DNA of 64,000 nt from Mycobacterium kyogaense (GTDB lineage Bacteria; Actinomycetota; Actinomycetes; Mycobacteriales; Mycobacteriaceae), in contig NZ_QJUA01000015.1 in assembly GCF_003254575.1 (NCBI RefSeq), positions 45,881 to 109,880 on the forward strand. The letters are read 5' to 3'. Of the stretch, positions 1 through 9,800 are shown piece after piece (the stretch's first letter is position 1; every line of letters begins with the position of its first letter). The position numbers and the translations under genes were made by a program. The notes beneath the pieces are model-generated. The model made no database searches and was not told the DNA's origin. It saw only the letters and a program-made list of their open reading frames with translations.

Positions 1-1182
1 TATCTGCTTGGCCACGGTCGTCTTGTGCACCTCGGTCGGGCCGTCGGCCAACCCCAGTACCGCCGCGCCGGTCACCATGGACATCAGCGGCATCTCGTTG
101 CTGACACCCAGTGCGCCGTGCACCTGCATGGCGCGCCACGCGATGTCGTGCAGCACCGTCGGCATCACGACCTTCACCGTGGCGATGTCCTTGCGTACCA
201 CCTTGTAGTCGTTGTACTTGTCGATCTGCCATGCGGTGTAGAGCACCAGTAGGCGGAACTGCAGCAGTTGGGCGTAGCTGTCGGCGATGTAGGCCTGCAC
301 GGTCTGTTTGTCGGCGAGCAGGCTGCCCGCGGTCCGGCGGCTCAGTGCCCGCTCGCACATCATGTCGATCGCCTTGCGGGCCAGCCCGATCGTGCGCATC
401 GCGTGGTGGATGCGGCCCCCGCCCAGGCGGGTCTGGGCGATCACGAAGGCCTGCCCTTCGCCGCCGAGCACAGCCGAATCCGGCACGCGCACATCGTGAT
501 AGTGGATGAGTGCGTGGCCGCCCTGCCCTTCCGGCTCGCCGTGCAGGCCGACGTCGCGGACGATCTCCACCCCCGGAGTGTCGGTCGGCACCAGGAACAT
601 CGACATGCCTTGATACGGGCTCACATCCGGGTTGGTCACCACCATCACGATCAGAAACGACGCGGTGCTGGCGTTGGAGGAGAAGTACTTCCACCCGTTG
701 ATCACCCAGTGGTCCCCGTCGCGGACGGCACGGGTGGTGAACTGCGTCGGATCGGCGCCGCCCTGGGGTTCGGTCATCGAGTAGCTGGAGAACAATTCTC
801 CGTCGAGCAGCGGACGCAGGTAGCGCTCCTTCTGGTCGGGTGTGCCGTAGTGGGCGAGGATCTCCGCGTTGCCGGTGTCGGGGGCCTGGCAGCCGAAGAT
901 GACCGGCGCCCATGACGAGCGGCCGAGGATCTCGTTGAGCAGCGCCAGCTTCAGCTGCCCGTAGCCCTGACCGCCCAGGTCCGGACTCAGATGCGTCGCC
1001 CACAGGCCTTTCGCGCGCACCCGCTGCTTGAGGTCGTCGACGACGGTGCGGCGCGCCGGGGTCAGCGGGGTGTACTGCAGGTGCGGCCAGACCAGATCGA
1101 GCGGCTCGACCTCGTCTCGGACGAATTCATCCGCCCAGTCCAGCACCTGTTGGTAGTCGGGGTCGGTGGCGAAATCCCACAT
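1..1182 (-). CDS. Acyl-CoA dehydrogenase family protein (3' end cut by window)
   Basis: This FAD-dependent acyl-CoA dehydrogenase reads MWDFATDPDYQQVLDWADEF from an ATG at 1182, with GAGGAGA five bases upstream as ribosome site. The substrate-binding segment SYSMTEPQGGADPT and the flavin-contacting stretch WVINGWKYFSSNAS are both present. Near the visible end come QVHGALGVSNEMP and the usual late motif ADGPTEVHKTTVAKQ. About 394 codons are visible, so only some 10-20 C-terminal residues are missing. The long, mainly helical form resembles ACAD10/11-type or FadE2-like enzymes that act on branched or hydroxylated acyl-CoAs. The exact substrate cannot be read from sequence. It diverges from the IspD-like gene that starts 95 bases away. 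Confidence 0.9.
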   Translation of the reverse strand, partial: MWDFATDPDYQQVLDWADEFVRDEVEPLDLVWPHLQYTPLTPARRTVVDDLKQRVRAKGLWATHLSPDLGGQGYGQLKLALLNEILGRSSWAPVIFGCQAPDTGNAEILAHYGTPDQKERYLRPLLDGELFSSYSMTEPQGGADPTQFTTRAVRDGDHWVINGWKYFSSNASTASFLIVMVVTNPDVSPYQGMSMFLVPTDTPGVEIVRDVGLHGEPEGQGGHALIHYHDVRVPDSAVLGGEGQAFVIAQTRLGGGRIHHAMRTIGLARKAIDMMCERALSRRTAGSLLADKQTVQAYIADSYAQLLQFRLLVLYTAWQIDKYNDYKVVRKDIATVKVVMPTVLHDIAWRAMQVHGALGVSNEMPLMSMVTGAAVLGLADGPTEVHKTTVAKQI

Positions 1183-1276
1183 GCGGTCTCCTCGTCGTGA
1201 AGCGCTTCCCCCCACCCTGTCTCCGGGGGTGCTGGCGGCGGAGCGTTTTCGTGTTCTTCGGTATAGCCTCGGCCGC

Positions 1277-1954
1277 GTGGACGTGACCGCGATTCTTCCC
1301 GTGCCGGCTCACCTGGCCGACCGGGCCGACACCGTGCTGTCGCCCGTGGCGGGTGAGTCCGCTCTGATCCGCGGCGTGCGGGCGCTCGCCGAGGTCGCGT
1401 CCGTCATCGTCGCCGCCGCACCGATGCTGGCCGATCCGGTCCGCGAACTCCTTGTGCAGCAGGGTTTTTCGCAGACGAGGGTGGTGACGGCGGAGGCGCC
1501 CGGGGATGCCGCGCGGTGCGTCGCGGCGGCACTGGCCGACGATCACGTCACCGATGAGATTCTCGTGCACGACGTCGGGTGGCCGCTGGTCGACCCCGAC
1601 GTCGTGGGGCGGCTGATGGCGGCCCTGCGGGACGGCGCGCAGTGGGTGGCGCCGGCGCGGCCGGTCACCGACAGCATCAAGGCCGTCGACGGCGACGGAG
1701 CCGTTGTCGCGACGCTGGACCGCGCGGAGCTCGAGGTGATGCAGTACCCGCGCGGGTTCGCCGCCGACGTGCTGCGGCGCGCGCTGAGCGGCGCCGCGGC
1801 CGACCGGTTCGACGATCTCGACGTCGTGCTGTCAGCCCACGCGCGTCTGCAACTCGTCGCGGGAGATCCGCATGCGTTCGGCGTGGAGCTGCCGCGGGAC
1901 GCCGACTATCTCGCGGCGGTCATGGCGAGCCGGCAGCGCGATTCTGCGCGGTGA
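1277..1954 (+). CDS. IspD-like protein, probably a non-catalytic cytidylyltransferase homologue
   Basis: This 225-residue protein has the fold pattern of IspD (2-C-methyl-D-erythritol 4-phosphate cytidylyltransferase). Matching segments are ILVHDVGWPLVDPD, the PVTDSIKAVDGDG strand and the DRAELEVMQYPRGF segment. The catalytic parts are degraded. The glycine-rich CTP loop (normally AAGxGxR...K) is replaced by LPVPAHLADRAD, HDAARP has become HDVGWP, the QTPQ threonine is tyrosine, and the late lysine (NLK) is lost. A pseudoenzyme or a protein with a changed ligand is likely. The GTG at 1277 is chosen because homology begins there, and a -10-like TATAGC lies at 1262-1267. The 3' end overlaps the convergent intact paralogue by 35 bases. 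Confidence 0.7.
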   Translation: MDVTAILPVPAHLADRADTVLSPVAGESALIRGVRALAEVASVIVAAAPMLADPVRELLVQQGFSQTRVVTAEAPGDAARCVAAALADDHVTDEILVHDVGWPLVDPDVVGRLMAALRDGAQWVAPARPVTDSIKAVDGDGAVVATLDRAELEVMQYPRGFAADVLRRALSGAAADRFDDLDVVLSAHARLQLVAGDPHAFGVELPRDADYLAAVMASRQRDSAR

Positions 1955-2636
1955 GCAGATGGTGGGCCACCGCGACGTCGCCGGGATAGGTCACCTTCAG
2001 GTTCGCCGCGCTGCCCGGGAAGGTTCGGACGCGGATGTCGGTGTAGCGCTCGACGCACGACGAGGTGTCCGTGCCCTCGAAGCCGTCGCGCTCGGCGAGG
2101 CGGTATGCCTGGAGCACGTCGCGGGCGCGGAAGGCCTGGGGTGTCTGAACCCGCACGACGTCCTCGGTCAGCGGATGCGCATCGCCGCCGCTCACCCGAG
2201 CCAGACCGGTGACGGGAAGTGCGGGCAGTGCTCCACCGACGTCGCGTGCCAGGGTGATCGCCGTGGTGAACATCCCGGCATCGGCGAGCGGGCGGGCGGC
2301 GTCGTGGATCAGGATCACCTCGACCGCACCGGATTCGATGTCGCCGGACAGATGGCGCAGGACGTTGCGCTCGGATTGGTGCCGGGTGGGTCCGCCCTCG
2401 ACGAACTCGACAGCGGCGCCGGGCAGTTCGCGGGCGACGGTGCTGCGCGCCAGCTCGGACTCGCCTTGCCGGAACACCAGCACGGTACGGGCCACCTCCG
2501 GTATCCGGACCGCAGTGTCGAGCGACCACACGAGCATGCTGCGGCCGTCCAGCGTCAGGTAGGCCTTGTTGCCGTCGGCGCCGACGCGGGAGCCGCTCCC
2601 TGCGGCCAGGACCACGGCCACCGCGTCGGAATGCAT
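1920..2636 (-). CDS. IspD/TarI-family cytidylyltransferase, catalytic motifs intact
   Basis: This 238-residue protein transfers CMP from CTP to a sugar- or polyol-phosphate, as IspD does in the MEP isoprenoid pathway. The CTP loop VVLAAGSGSRVGADGNKAY carries the expected Arg and Lys. IHDAARPL, the VRVQTPQAFRA segment, GTDTSS and the late NLKVTYPGD lysine are all present. The ATG at 2636 is chosen because homology starts there. On the coding strand TACTGT lies six bases before that ATG, which suggests a leaderless transcript. In mycobacteria the main ispD normally sits beside ispF and carD. This copy does not, so it could be a paralogue acting on another phosphate ester. It overlaps the convergent degenerate homologue by 35 bases. 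Confidence 0.75.
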   Translation of the reverse strand: MHSDAVAVVLAAGSGSRVGADGNKAYLTLDGRSMLVWSLDTAVRIPEVARTVLVFRQGESELARSTVARELPGAAVEFVEGGPTRHQSERNVLRHLSGDIESGAVEVILIHDAARPLADAGMFTTAITLARDVGGALPALPVTGLARVSGGDAHPLTEDVVRVQTPQAFRARDVLQAYRLAERDGFEGTDTSSCVERYTDIRVRTFPGSAANLKVTYPGDVAVAHHLLTAQNRAAGSP

Positions 2637-2689
2637 GCACGCACAGTAACTCCGGTACGGTCCACTCCCAGCGTCCAAGGGGGTAGCCG

Positions 2690-3970
2690 GTGACCGAACA
2701 GCCACATGCGCCGAGTGCCGGCGTGCAGACCGCAGCGCATCGCGTCCGGAAGATGATCGGGCGCGATCCGCACGAGTCCCATCGGGTCGCGACGCCGCTG
2801 GAACTGCTCTTCGACCTGACCTTCGTCGTGGCGTTCGGCATCGCGGCGTCCCAGCTCGCCCATCTGTTCGCCGCCGGGCATGTGCTCGCCGGACTTGCCG
2901 CGTTCTTCTTCGCGACGTTCGCGGTGAGCTGGGCGTGGATCAACTTCAGCTGGTTCGCCTCGGCCTTCGACACCGACGACTGGGTGTACCGGCTGACCAC
3001 CATGGTGCAGATGGTGGGGGTGATCGTGCTGGCCCTGGGGATTCCGCAGATGTACAGCTCGATCGAGCACGGCGAGCACGTGGACAACGCCGTCGTGGTC
3101 GCCGGCTACGTGGTGATGCGGGTGGCGATGGTGACGCAGTGGCTGCGGGCCGCCCGCCAGGATCCGGCCCACCGTCGGGCGTGTCTGACCTATGCGCTGT
3201 GGATCACGCTGGCGCAGGCAGGGTGGATCGCCGCGATCTTCGTCCACACCTCCCTCGCTGTCACCGCGGCGATCGTCGTCGGTCTGGTGCTGGTGGAGAT
3301 GATGGGCCCGGTGCTGGCCGAGTCGAAGGGCGGCGGTACGCCGTGGCATGCGCATCACATCGCGGAGCGGTACGGGCTGTTCACGATCATCGCGCTCGGC
3401 GAAGGGGTGGTCGGCACGGTCGCCTCGCTGACCGCGGTGGTGGAGGCCCAGGGTTGGACGTTCGACGCGGCGTTCGTCGCGGTGGCCGGCATCGGGCTGA
3501 CGTTCGGCATGTGGTGGACCTACTTCGCGCTGCCGCAGGCCGAGATCCTGCACGTGCGCCGGGAGCGCTCGTTCTGGTTCGGCTACCTGCACATCGTGGT
3601 GTTCGGGGCGATCGTCGCGACCGGCGCGGGGCTGCACGCAGCGGCGTATTACCTGGAGCACCATTCGGAGCTCGGTTCGGTGGCGACGGTGGCGACCGTG
3701 GTCGTGCCGGTCGGCATCTACCTGTTGATGGTCTACGTGCTGGGGGCGGTGCTGACGCGTACGTTCGCGCTCTTCCACGCGGCGGTGATGCTGGTGACCG
3801 CGGCAGTGTTGGCGACGGCGGTGGTGCTCGCGGCGGCCGGGATCTCGATGGCCAACTGCCTGCTGATCGTGACGCTCGCTCCCGTCGTCTCAGTGGCGGC
3901 ACACGAGGTCCGCGGGCAGCGGCACACCGCGGCCGCGGTTGCGCGGGCCGTCGATGCGGCTAGCCGTTGA
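2690..3970 (+). CDS. Low-temperature-requirement A (LtrA) family membrane protein
   Basis: This 426-residue integral membrane protein has about ten hydrophobic segments. It opens with a soluble part ending in the family motif ATPLELLFDLTFVVAFG (about residues 35-52). YGLFTIIALGEGVVGTV and a final run of transmembrane helices match the LtrA family, whose biochemical role is unsettled. The GTG at 2690 follows AAGGGGG by a normal distance. The gene diverges from the IspD-family gene across 53 bases. Its stop overlaps the end of the convergent MFS transporter gene by 11 bases. Confidence 0.85.
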   Translation: MTEQPHAPSAGVQTAAHRVRKMIGRDPHESHRVATPLELLFDLTFVVAFGIAASQLAHLFAAGHVLAGLAAFFFATFAVSWAWINFSWFASAFDTDDWVYRLTTMVQMVGVIVLALGIPQMYSSIEHGEHVDNAVVVAGYVVMRVAMVTQWLRAARQDPAHRRACLTYALWITLAQAGWIAAIFVHTSLAVTAAIVVGLVLVEMMGPVLAESKGGGTPWHAHHIAERYGLFTIIALGEGVVGTVASLTAVVEAQGWTFDAAFVAVAGIGLTFGMWWTYFALPQAEILHVRRERSFWFGYLHIVVFGAIVATGAGLHAAAYYLEHHSELGSVATVATVVVPVGIYLLMVYVLGAVLTRTFALFHAAVMLVTAAVLATAVVLAAAGISMANCLLIVTLAPVVSVAAHEVRGQRHTAAAVARAVDAASR

Positions 3971-5216
3971 TGCCCTCCAGCAGCATCCGGTCGTCCTGCT
4001 GGGCCAGCAGGCGGCGGGCTTTGCGGCGGGTGATCAGGATGCCGGTGACCGCCAGCGCCCAGACCGCGTACTGAAGTGTCCAGGCCCACCGGAAAGAGTC
4101 GAAGGACAGTCCGCCGGTGGCTTGCAGGATCACGCCCATCATCTGCATGAGCACCAGCGAGGCCAGGAAACCGCCCATGTTGACCATGCCCTGCGCGGTT
4201 CCGAGGGTGTGGCTGGGATTGAAGGTCCGCGCGAAGTCGAAGCCGACCATGGAACCCGGTCCGCCGACGGAGATGACGACGATGAGGACCACGAGCAGCC
4301 ACACCGGTGCTCTGTGGGGGAGCGCCAACACGACGGTCCAGATCGCGGCGTTGCTCGCGATGATCCAGAGGACCAGACGTGAGCGACGGTGCGGAAACCG
4401 TCCGGTGAGCACGCCGATGACCAGCCCGGCACCGATCGCGGCGACGACCGAGATGGTCAGCAACGTCCCCGCCGCCGTGGCGGACAGGCCCTGGGCCACC
4501 GTCAGGTAGGGCACCCCCCACATCAGCGCGAAGACCGTGACGGAGAACTGCGTGCCCATGTGGGTGAAGAAGCCCAGGCGGGTGCCCGGCCGCAGCCAGA
4601 CCGTCTTGACGCTGGCCAGTGTCTCCCGGACGCCCAACGTCTGCGCGCTGACCGCGACGCCGTCGGGCGCGTTCTTGACCAGCGCCCCGACCAGCACGAG
4701 GACGAGTGCGCCCAGCGCGGCGGCGGACGTGTAGGCCGGAGTCCAACCGGACCCGGACAGCAGGGCGAGGAACGGCACCGCGCTCAGCACCTGTCCCAGT
4801 TGCCCGCAGATGCCGGTCAATTGCGTCACCAGCGGCACCTGCCGCGCCGGAAACCACCGGGGCACCAGGCGCAGGACGGAGATGAACGTCATCGCGTCGC
4901 CGAGTCCCACGACTGCGCGCGCGGCGAGGGCGAGCGGTAGTGACGTCGTCACAGCCAGCACCAGCTGGCCGGTGGCCATCAGAGTGGCTCCGGCGAGGAT
5001 GAGGGCACGCGATCCGTACCTGTCGAGCAACAGCCCTGCGGGGACCTGTGCGCCGGCGTAGACGACCACCTGCAGCACGACGAACGTCGAGAGGAGGCCG
5101 GGGCCGGCAGCAAATCGCTCGGCGGCGGGCAGCCCGGAGACGCCGAGGGTGGTGCGATCGAGAACAGCCACGATGTAGGCGAGAAGTCCGGTCGCCCAGA
5201 TGATCCAGGGGCGCAC
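3960..5216 (-). CDS. MFS transporter
   Basis: This 418-residue transporter has about twelve predicted membrane helices and the major facilitator superfamily layout. The loop after helix 2 reads AGLLLDRYGSRALILAG, the typical G-x-x-x-D-R-x-G motif. The GTG at 5216 was chosen over upstream candidates because GAGAGG lies seven bases before it and the first helix (WIIWATGLLAYIVAVLD) starts right away. A longer reading frame to 5384 would add a proline-rich, non-membrane leader. The substrate is not evident; the layout resembles sugar-acid, nitrate or drug carriers. It diverges from the MerR gene across a 354-base spacer. Confidence 0.85.
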   Translation of the reverse strand: MRPWIIWATGLLAYIVAVLDRTTLGVSGLPAAERFAAGPGLLSTFVVLQVVVYAGAQVPAGLLLDRYGSRALILAGATLMATGQLVLAVTTSLPLALAARAVVGLGDAMTFISVLRLVPRWFPARQVPLVTQLTGICGQLGQVLSAVPFLALLSGSGWTPAYTSAAALGALVLVLVGALVKNAPDGVAVSAQTLGVRETLASVKTVWLRPGTRLGFFTHMGTQFSVTVFALMWGVPYLTVAQGLSATAAGTLLTISVVAAIGAGLVIGVLTGRFPHRRSRLVLWIIASNAAIWTVVLALPHRAPVWLLVVLIVVISVGGPGSMVGFDFARTFNPSHTLGTAQGMVNMGGFLASLVLMQMMGVILQATGGLSFDSFRWAWTLQYAVWALAVTGILITRRKARRLLAQQDDRMLLEGING

Positions 5217-5570
5217 GATGCAACCTCTCGGTGCGAATCTCGACGGAAACGGGTGGCTCGGCGCGGCCGGACCACCCGTCCATGGTCTCGCATCAGGCTG
5301 TGCCGATGCCAACCGATTTCCTGACGATTCGGTCACTCGATGCCCGCGCGGCGGGCAAACATGTTGGCTGAAACTGCACGGCAATGACGTGTGTATTACG
5401 TCGATGTGATCGATCGTTGCAGCTGAAACGCCGTGTCAGGCGAACTTACTCGTCGGAAAGATAGGGCGGGAATACTTCGCTCACGCGGTAGCCGGGCGGG
5501 TTACAGTGGAGCACTAGCTGCGCAGGCCATCGTCTGGCCTCTTACCGGCAGCGTCGAGGGGGGTGTCGCA
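5217..5570. promoter_or_regulatory. Divergent intergenic region between MFS transporter and MerR genes
   Basis: No gene is seen here. The region must hold the promoters of both flanking genes. It contains an inverted repeat GACGT-N7-ACGTC at 5386-5402, a plausible regulator site. A -10-like TACAGT lies near 5502, about 65 bases before the MerR start codon. Neither is proven. Confidence 0.4.
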
Positions 5571-6302
5571 GTGGCTGAATATCGGCTCGAGGATTTGGCC
5601 CGGGAATCCGGGGTCAGTACCCGCAACATCCGCGCCTATCGGGAACGTGGGCTGCTGGATCCGCCGCGCCGGGTGGGTCGCTCCGCTTTGTACGACGACT
5701 ATCACCTCTCGCAGCTGAACACGATCAGCCAGTTGCTGCGCAAGGGGTACAACTCGGCCCACATCGCCGAGTTCTTCACCAGCATGCGTGAGGGCGAGGA
5801 CCTCGCCGACATCCTGGGTCTGCAACGGGCGGTGCTCGGCCCGGACGGCGACGATCAGGACGGCCCCGCCCTGCCGATCGAGCCCGACTCGCCGGAGGCG
5901 AGCGCGTTGATCGCCCACGGCCTGGCGGAGGTGAAGGGGCGCAAGCTGGTGCTCGTCGACACCGATGCCGCCGAGATCCTGGCTCGCTCCCACGACCACA
6001 CCGTGTACGTCCGGACGCTTCTGCGATTCGTCGAGGCCGCCGACAGGTCGGTGGAGGATCTTGCCGAGGCGTTTGTGAACAGCCTGGTGGAGCTGTATCA
6101 GGCGGAGGTCGGACAGTCATACCTGCCGAAGCCGGACGAGATGGGCCGGCTTCGCCAGATCGTCGAGGACTACCGCCTGCTGGGCAAGAAGGTGATGGCG
6201 TCGCGGTTCGATCTGGCGACGCGCCGGCTGATGTCCTCGTCCGGGTCGGATTACACCGCGGGCATCCTGCTCACCGGGGTCTGGGAGCGGCCGACAGGCT
6301 AG
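5571..6302 (+). CDS. MerR-family transcriptional regulator
   Basis: This 243-residue regulator starts with a MerR winged helix-turn-helix, EYRLEDLARESGVSTRNIRA, continuing as YRERGLLDPPRRVGRSALYD (about residues 3-42). KGYNSAHIAEFF, the second helical part of the DNA-binding domain, follows. The remaining 160 residues are helical, lack cysteine metal-binding motifs, and probably form the dimer and effector region. The GTG at 5571 is preceded by GAGGGGGG. A longer frame upstream has no MerR homology. The gene lies just upstream of fas in the same direction, but the 538-base gap holds its own control signals, so a role in fas control is only a guess. Confidence 0.85.
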   Translation: MAEYRLEDLARESGVSTRNIRAYRERGLLDPPRRVGRSALYDDYHLSQLNTISQLLRKGYNSAHIAEFFTSMREGEDLADILGLQRAVLGPDGDDQDGPALPIEPDSPEASALIAHGLAEVKGRKLVLVDTDAAEILARSHDHTVYVRTLLRFVEAADRSVEDLAEAFVNSLVELYQAEVGQSYLPKPDEMGRLRQIVEDYRLLGKKVMASRFDLATRRLMSSSGSDYTAGILLTGVWERPTG

Positions 6303-6840
6303 CGGTCGGGGCGACGCCGTCAGACTTACTGATGAGTAAGGTTCTGTAGCAAACACCTGTCCAGTCTGCGAATGCGTGACCACACAGTTCGCGCAAGACC
6401 GTCGTACCCGCCCGCCACGCCGGCACTGCATCTGAGAACTGAAGTTTTCAGATAACGATTGCATAACAATGCGGCTTTGAACTGCGCTTCTACCTTACTG
6501 AACCGTAACCACCCGCCAGCAGGACGTTTGTCCCGGAAGCCGACCAGGCATCTTCGGTCGGGTGTTACGCGCAGTTCTGTTACCCGTGCGTAGAACTCGC
6601 CAGTAACCATTTCAGGCATCAAAATCGAGTCGTCTCTTATGACACTCTTAGTACGGCTGCAGTGTCCGCCGCAGTGCCTCGTGCGTTCGAGGCGCAGTGG
6701 TCGAGACCAGCCGGATTCGACGCCGAATCGCCTAGGCCCACGACGCGGGCTCGCCTCCCGTCGACGACGAGCTATCAGCCGCACATGCACGACGCGCCCT
6801 TGAAGAGCCGCGCAACGCACCACTGAGGAGAACACACCAC
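6303..6840 (+). promoter_or_regulatory. fas upstream control region with candidate FasR-type operators
   Basis: This 538-base gene-free stretch is clearly less GC-rich than its surroundings. Three dyads stand out: CTTACT-GATG-AGTAAG at 6325-6340, TCTGA-N12-TCAGA (with inner AACT/AGTT on the same axis) at 6431-6452, and AGTTCT-N13-AGAACT at 6573-6597. TTACTGAACCGTAA at 6495-6508 shares TTACTGA-N3-GTAA with the first. FasR, a TetR-type activator, is known to bind inverted repeats upstream of mycobacterial fas. Assigning these sites to FasR is inference. The ribosome site is GAGGAGA just before the GTG at 6841. Confidence 0.55.
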
Positions 6841-9800
6841 GTGACGATCAACGACCAGGACCGTGCGACCACCAGTTCCGACTCCGAGGGCGGACAGACT
6901 TTCGAACCCCTCGCCGGGGCGCACGCGCTCGTCGATCGGCTGCACGCCGGCGAGCCCTATGCCGTCGCGTTCGGCGGCCAGGGCGGACCGTGGCTGGAGA
7001 ACCTGGAAGAGCTGGTCAACTCCGCGGGTATCGAGTCCGAGATCAGCCAGCTGGTCGCTGAGGCCGAGCTGCTGCTCGAGCCGCTGGCCCGTGAGCTCGT
7101 GGTCGTCCGCCCGATCGGCTTCGAACCGATGAAATGGATCCGCGCGCTGGCTGCCGACGAGCCGCTGCCGTCGGTCAAGGACCTCACCACCGCCGCGATC
7201 TCCGGCCCCGGCATCCTGCTCACGCAGATGGCCGCCCAGCGGGCGCTCAAGCGCCAGGGGCTCGACCTCGAAGGACATCCGCCCGTGGCGATCGCCGGGC
7301 ACTCGCAGGGCATCACCGCCGTCGAGTCGCTCAAGGCCCACGGCACGCGCGATGCCGAGTTGCTCGCGATCGGTCAGCTGATCGGCGCGGCAGGCTCACT
7401 GGTGTCGCGCCGGCGCGGCATGGTCGGTCGCGGCGACAAGGCGCCGATGGTGTCGGTCACCAATGTCGACCCGGACCGCATCGCCGCGCTCCTCGACGAG
7501 TTCGCCCAGGACGTCCGCACGGTCCTCGCGCCCGCCCTGTCGATCCGCAACGGACGTCGGTCCGTCGTCATCACCGGCACCCCTGAGCAGCTGGCCCGTT
7601 TCGAGCTCTACTGCGAGAAGATCACCGAGCGCGAAGAGGCCGAGCGCAAGAACAAGACCCGCGGCGGGGCGATCTTCCGTCCGGTGTTCAACCAGCTCAA
7701 CGTCGAGGTCGGCTTCCACACCCCGCGACTGGCCGACGGTGTCGACCTGGTCGAGGAGTGGGCAGCGCGGACCGGCCTGGATCGCGACCTCACCCGCATG
7801 CTCACCGAGCACATCTTCATCACGCCGGTCGACTGGGTCGCCGAGGTCGAAGGCCTCGCCGCAGCCGGCGCCAAGTGGATCGTCGACCTCGGACCGAGCG
7901 ACACCGTCACCCGCCTCACCGCCCCGGTGATCCGCGGGCTGGGTATCGGCATCGTCGCCGCCGCCACCCGGGCGGGCCAGCGCAGCCTCTTCACGGTCGG
8001 CGCCGCCCCCGAGGTCGCCCCGGCCTGGTCGAGCTATGCGCCGACGCCGGTCACCCTGCCCGACGGCTCGGTCAAGGCGTCGACGAAGTTCACCCGCCTG
8101 ACCGGCCGGTCCCCGATCCTGCTCGCCGGCATGACCCCCACCACGGTCGACGCCAAGATCGTCGCTGCCGCGGCCAACGCCGGTCACTGGGCCGAGCTGG
8201 CCGGTGGCGGCCAGGTCACCGAGGAGATCTTCGACGGCCGCATCCAGGAGCTGACCCAGCTGCTCGAGCCGGGCCGTGCCGTGCAGTTCAACTCGCTGTT
8301 CCTCGACCCCTACCTGTGGAAGCTGCAGGTCGGCGGCAAGCGCCTGGTGCAGAAGGCCCGTCAGTCCGGCGCGCCCATCGACGGCGTCGTCGTCACCGCG
8401 GGTATCCCCGACCTGGAAGAGGCTGTCGACCTCATCGAGGAGCTCTACACCGTCGGCATCACCCACGTCTGCTTCAAGCCCGGCACGGTCGACCAGATCA
8501 AGTCGGTCATCAAGATCGCCACCGAGGTGCCGACGCGCGACGTCATCGTGCACATCGAGGGCGGCCGCGCCGGCGGTCACCACTCCTGGGAGGACCTCGA
8601 CGACCTCCTTCTCTCCACCTACGGGGAACTGCGCAAGTACCGCAACATCACGATCTGCGTCGGCGGCGGTATCGGCACGCCGGAGCGCGCTGCCGACTAC
8701 CTCTCCGGCGACTGGGCCAAGCCGTACGGCTTCCCGCAGATGCCGGTCGACGGCATCCTCGTCGGTACCGCCGCGATGGCCACCAAGGAAGCGACGACCT
8801 CCCCGGCGGTCAAGCAGATGCTGGTCGAGACCACCGGCACCGACACCTGGGTGGGTGCCGGCCACGCCATCAACGGGATGGCCAGTGGCCGTAGCCAATT
8901 GGGCGCCGACATCCACGAGATCGACAACGCCGCCTCCCGGTGCGGCCGTCTGCTCGACGAGGTCGCCGGTGACGCCGACGCCGTCGCCGAGCGCCGCGAC
9001 GAGATCATCGCGGCGATGGCCGGAACCGCCAAGCCGTACTTCGGCGACATCAGCGACATGACCTACCTGCAGTGGCTGCAGCGCTACGTCGAGCTGGCCA
9101 TCGGTGACGGTGACAGCACCGCCGACACGGCCGCGCCGGGCAGCCCCTGGCTGGCCGACACGTGGCGGGACCGCTTCGAGGAGATGCTCAAGCGCGCCGA
9201 GGCTCGGTTGTCGGAGAAGGACTTCGGTCCGATCGACACGCTCTTCGGCGCCGACGGCGCGGCCCTGCTCGAGCAGCCGGAGCAGGCGATCGCCGCCCTG
9301 CTCACCCGCTACCCCGACGCCGAGGCCGTGCGTCTGCACCCGGCCGACGTGCCGTTCTTCGTGACGCTGTGCAAGAAGCCGGGTAAGCCGGTGAACTTCG
9401 TGCCGGTCGTCGACAAGGACGTCCGACGGTGGTGGCGCAGCGACTCGCTGTGGCAGGCCCACGACGCCCGCTACACCGCCGATCAGGTGTGCATCATTCC
9501 GGGCACCCAGGCGGTCGCGGGTATCACCCGCGTCGACGAGCCGGTCGGCGAATTGCTCGACCGGTTCGAGAAGGAGATCGTCGACCGCGTGCTGGCCGCC
9601 GGCGAGCAGCCGGTGCCGGTGGTGTCGCGCCGCCAGGCACGCGCCGACGTCGGTGGCCCGCTCGCCGTGGTCCTCGATTCGCCCGACGTCCTGTGGGCCG
9701 GTCGCACCGCCATCAACCCCGTCCACCGCATCGGTGCGCCGGGGGAGTGGCAGGTCAACGACGTGCCGGGCAAGCCGAGCGCGACGCATCCGAATACCGG

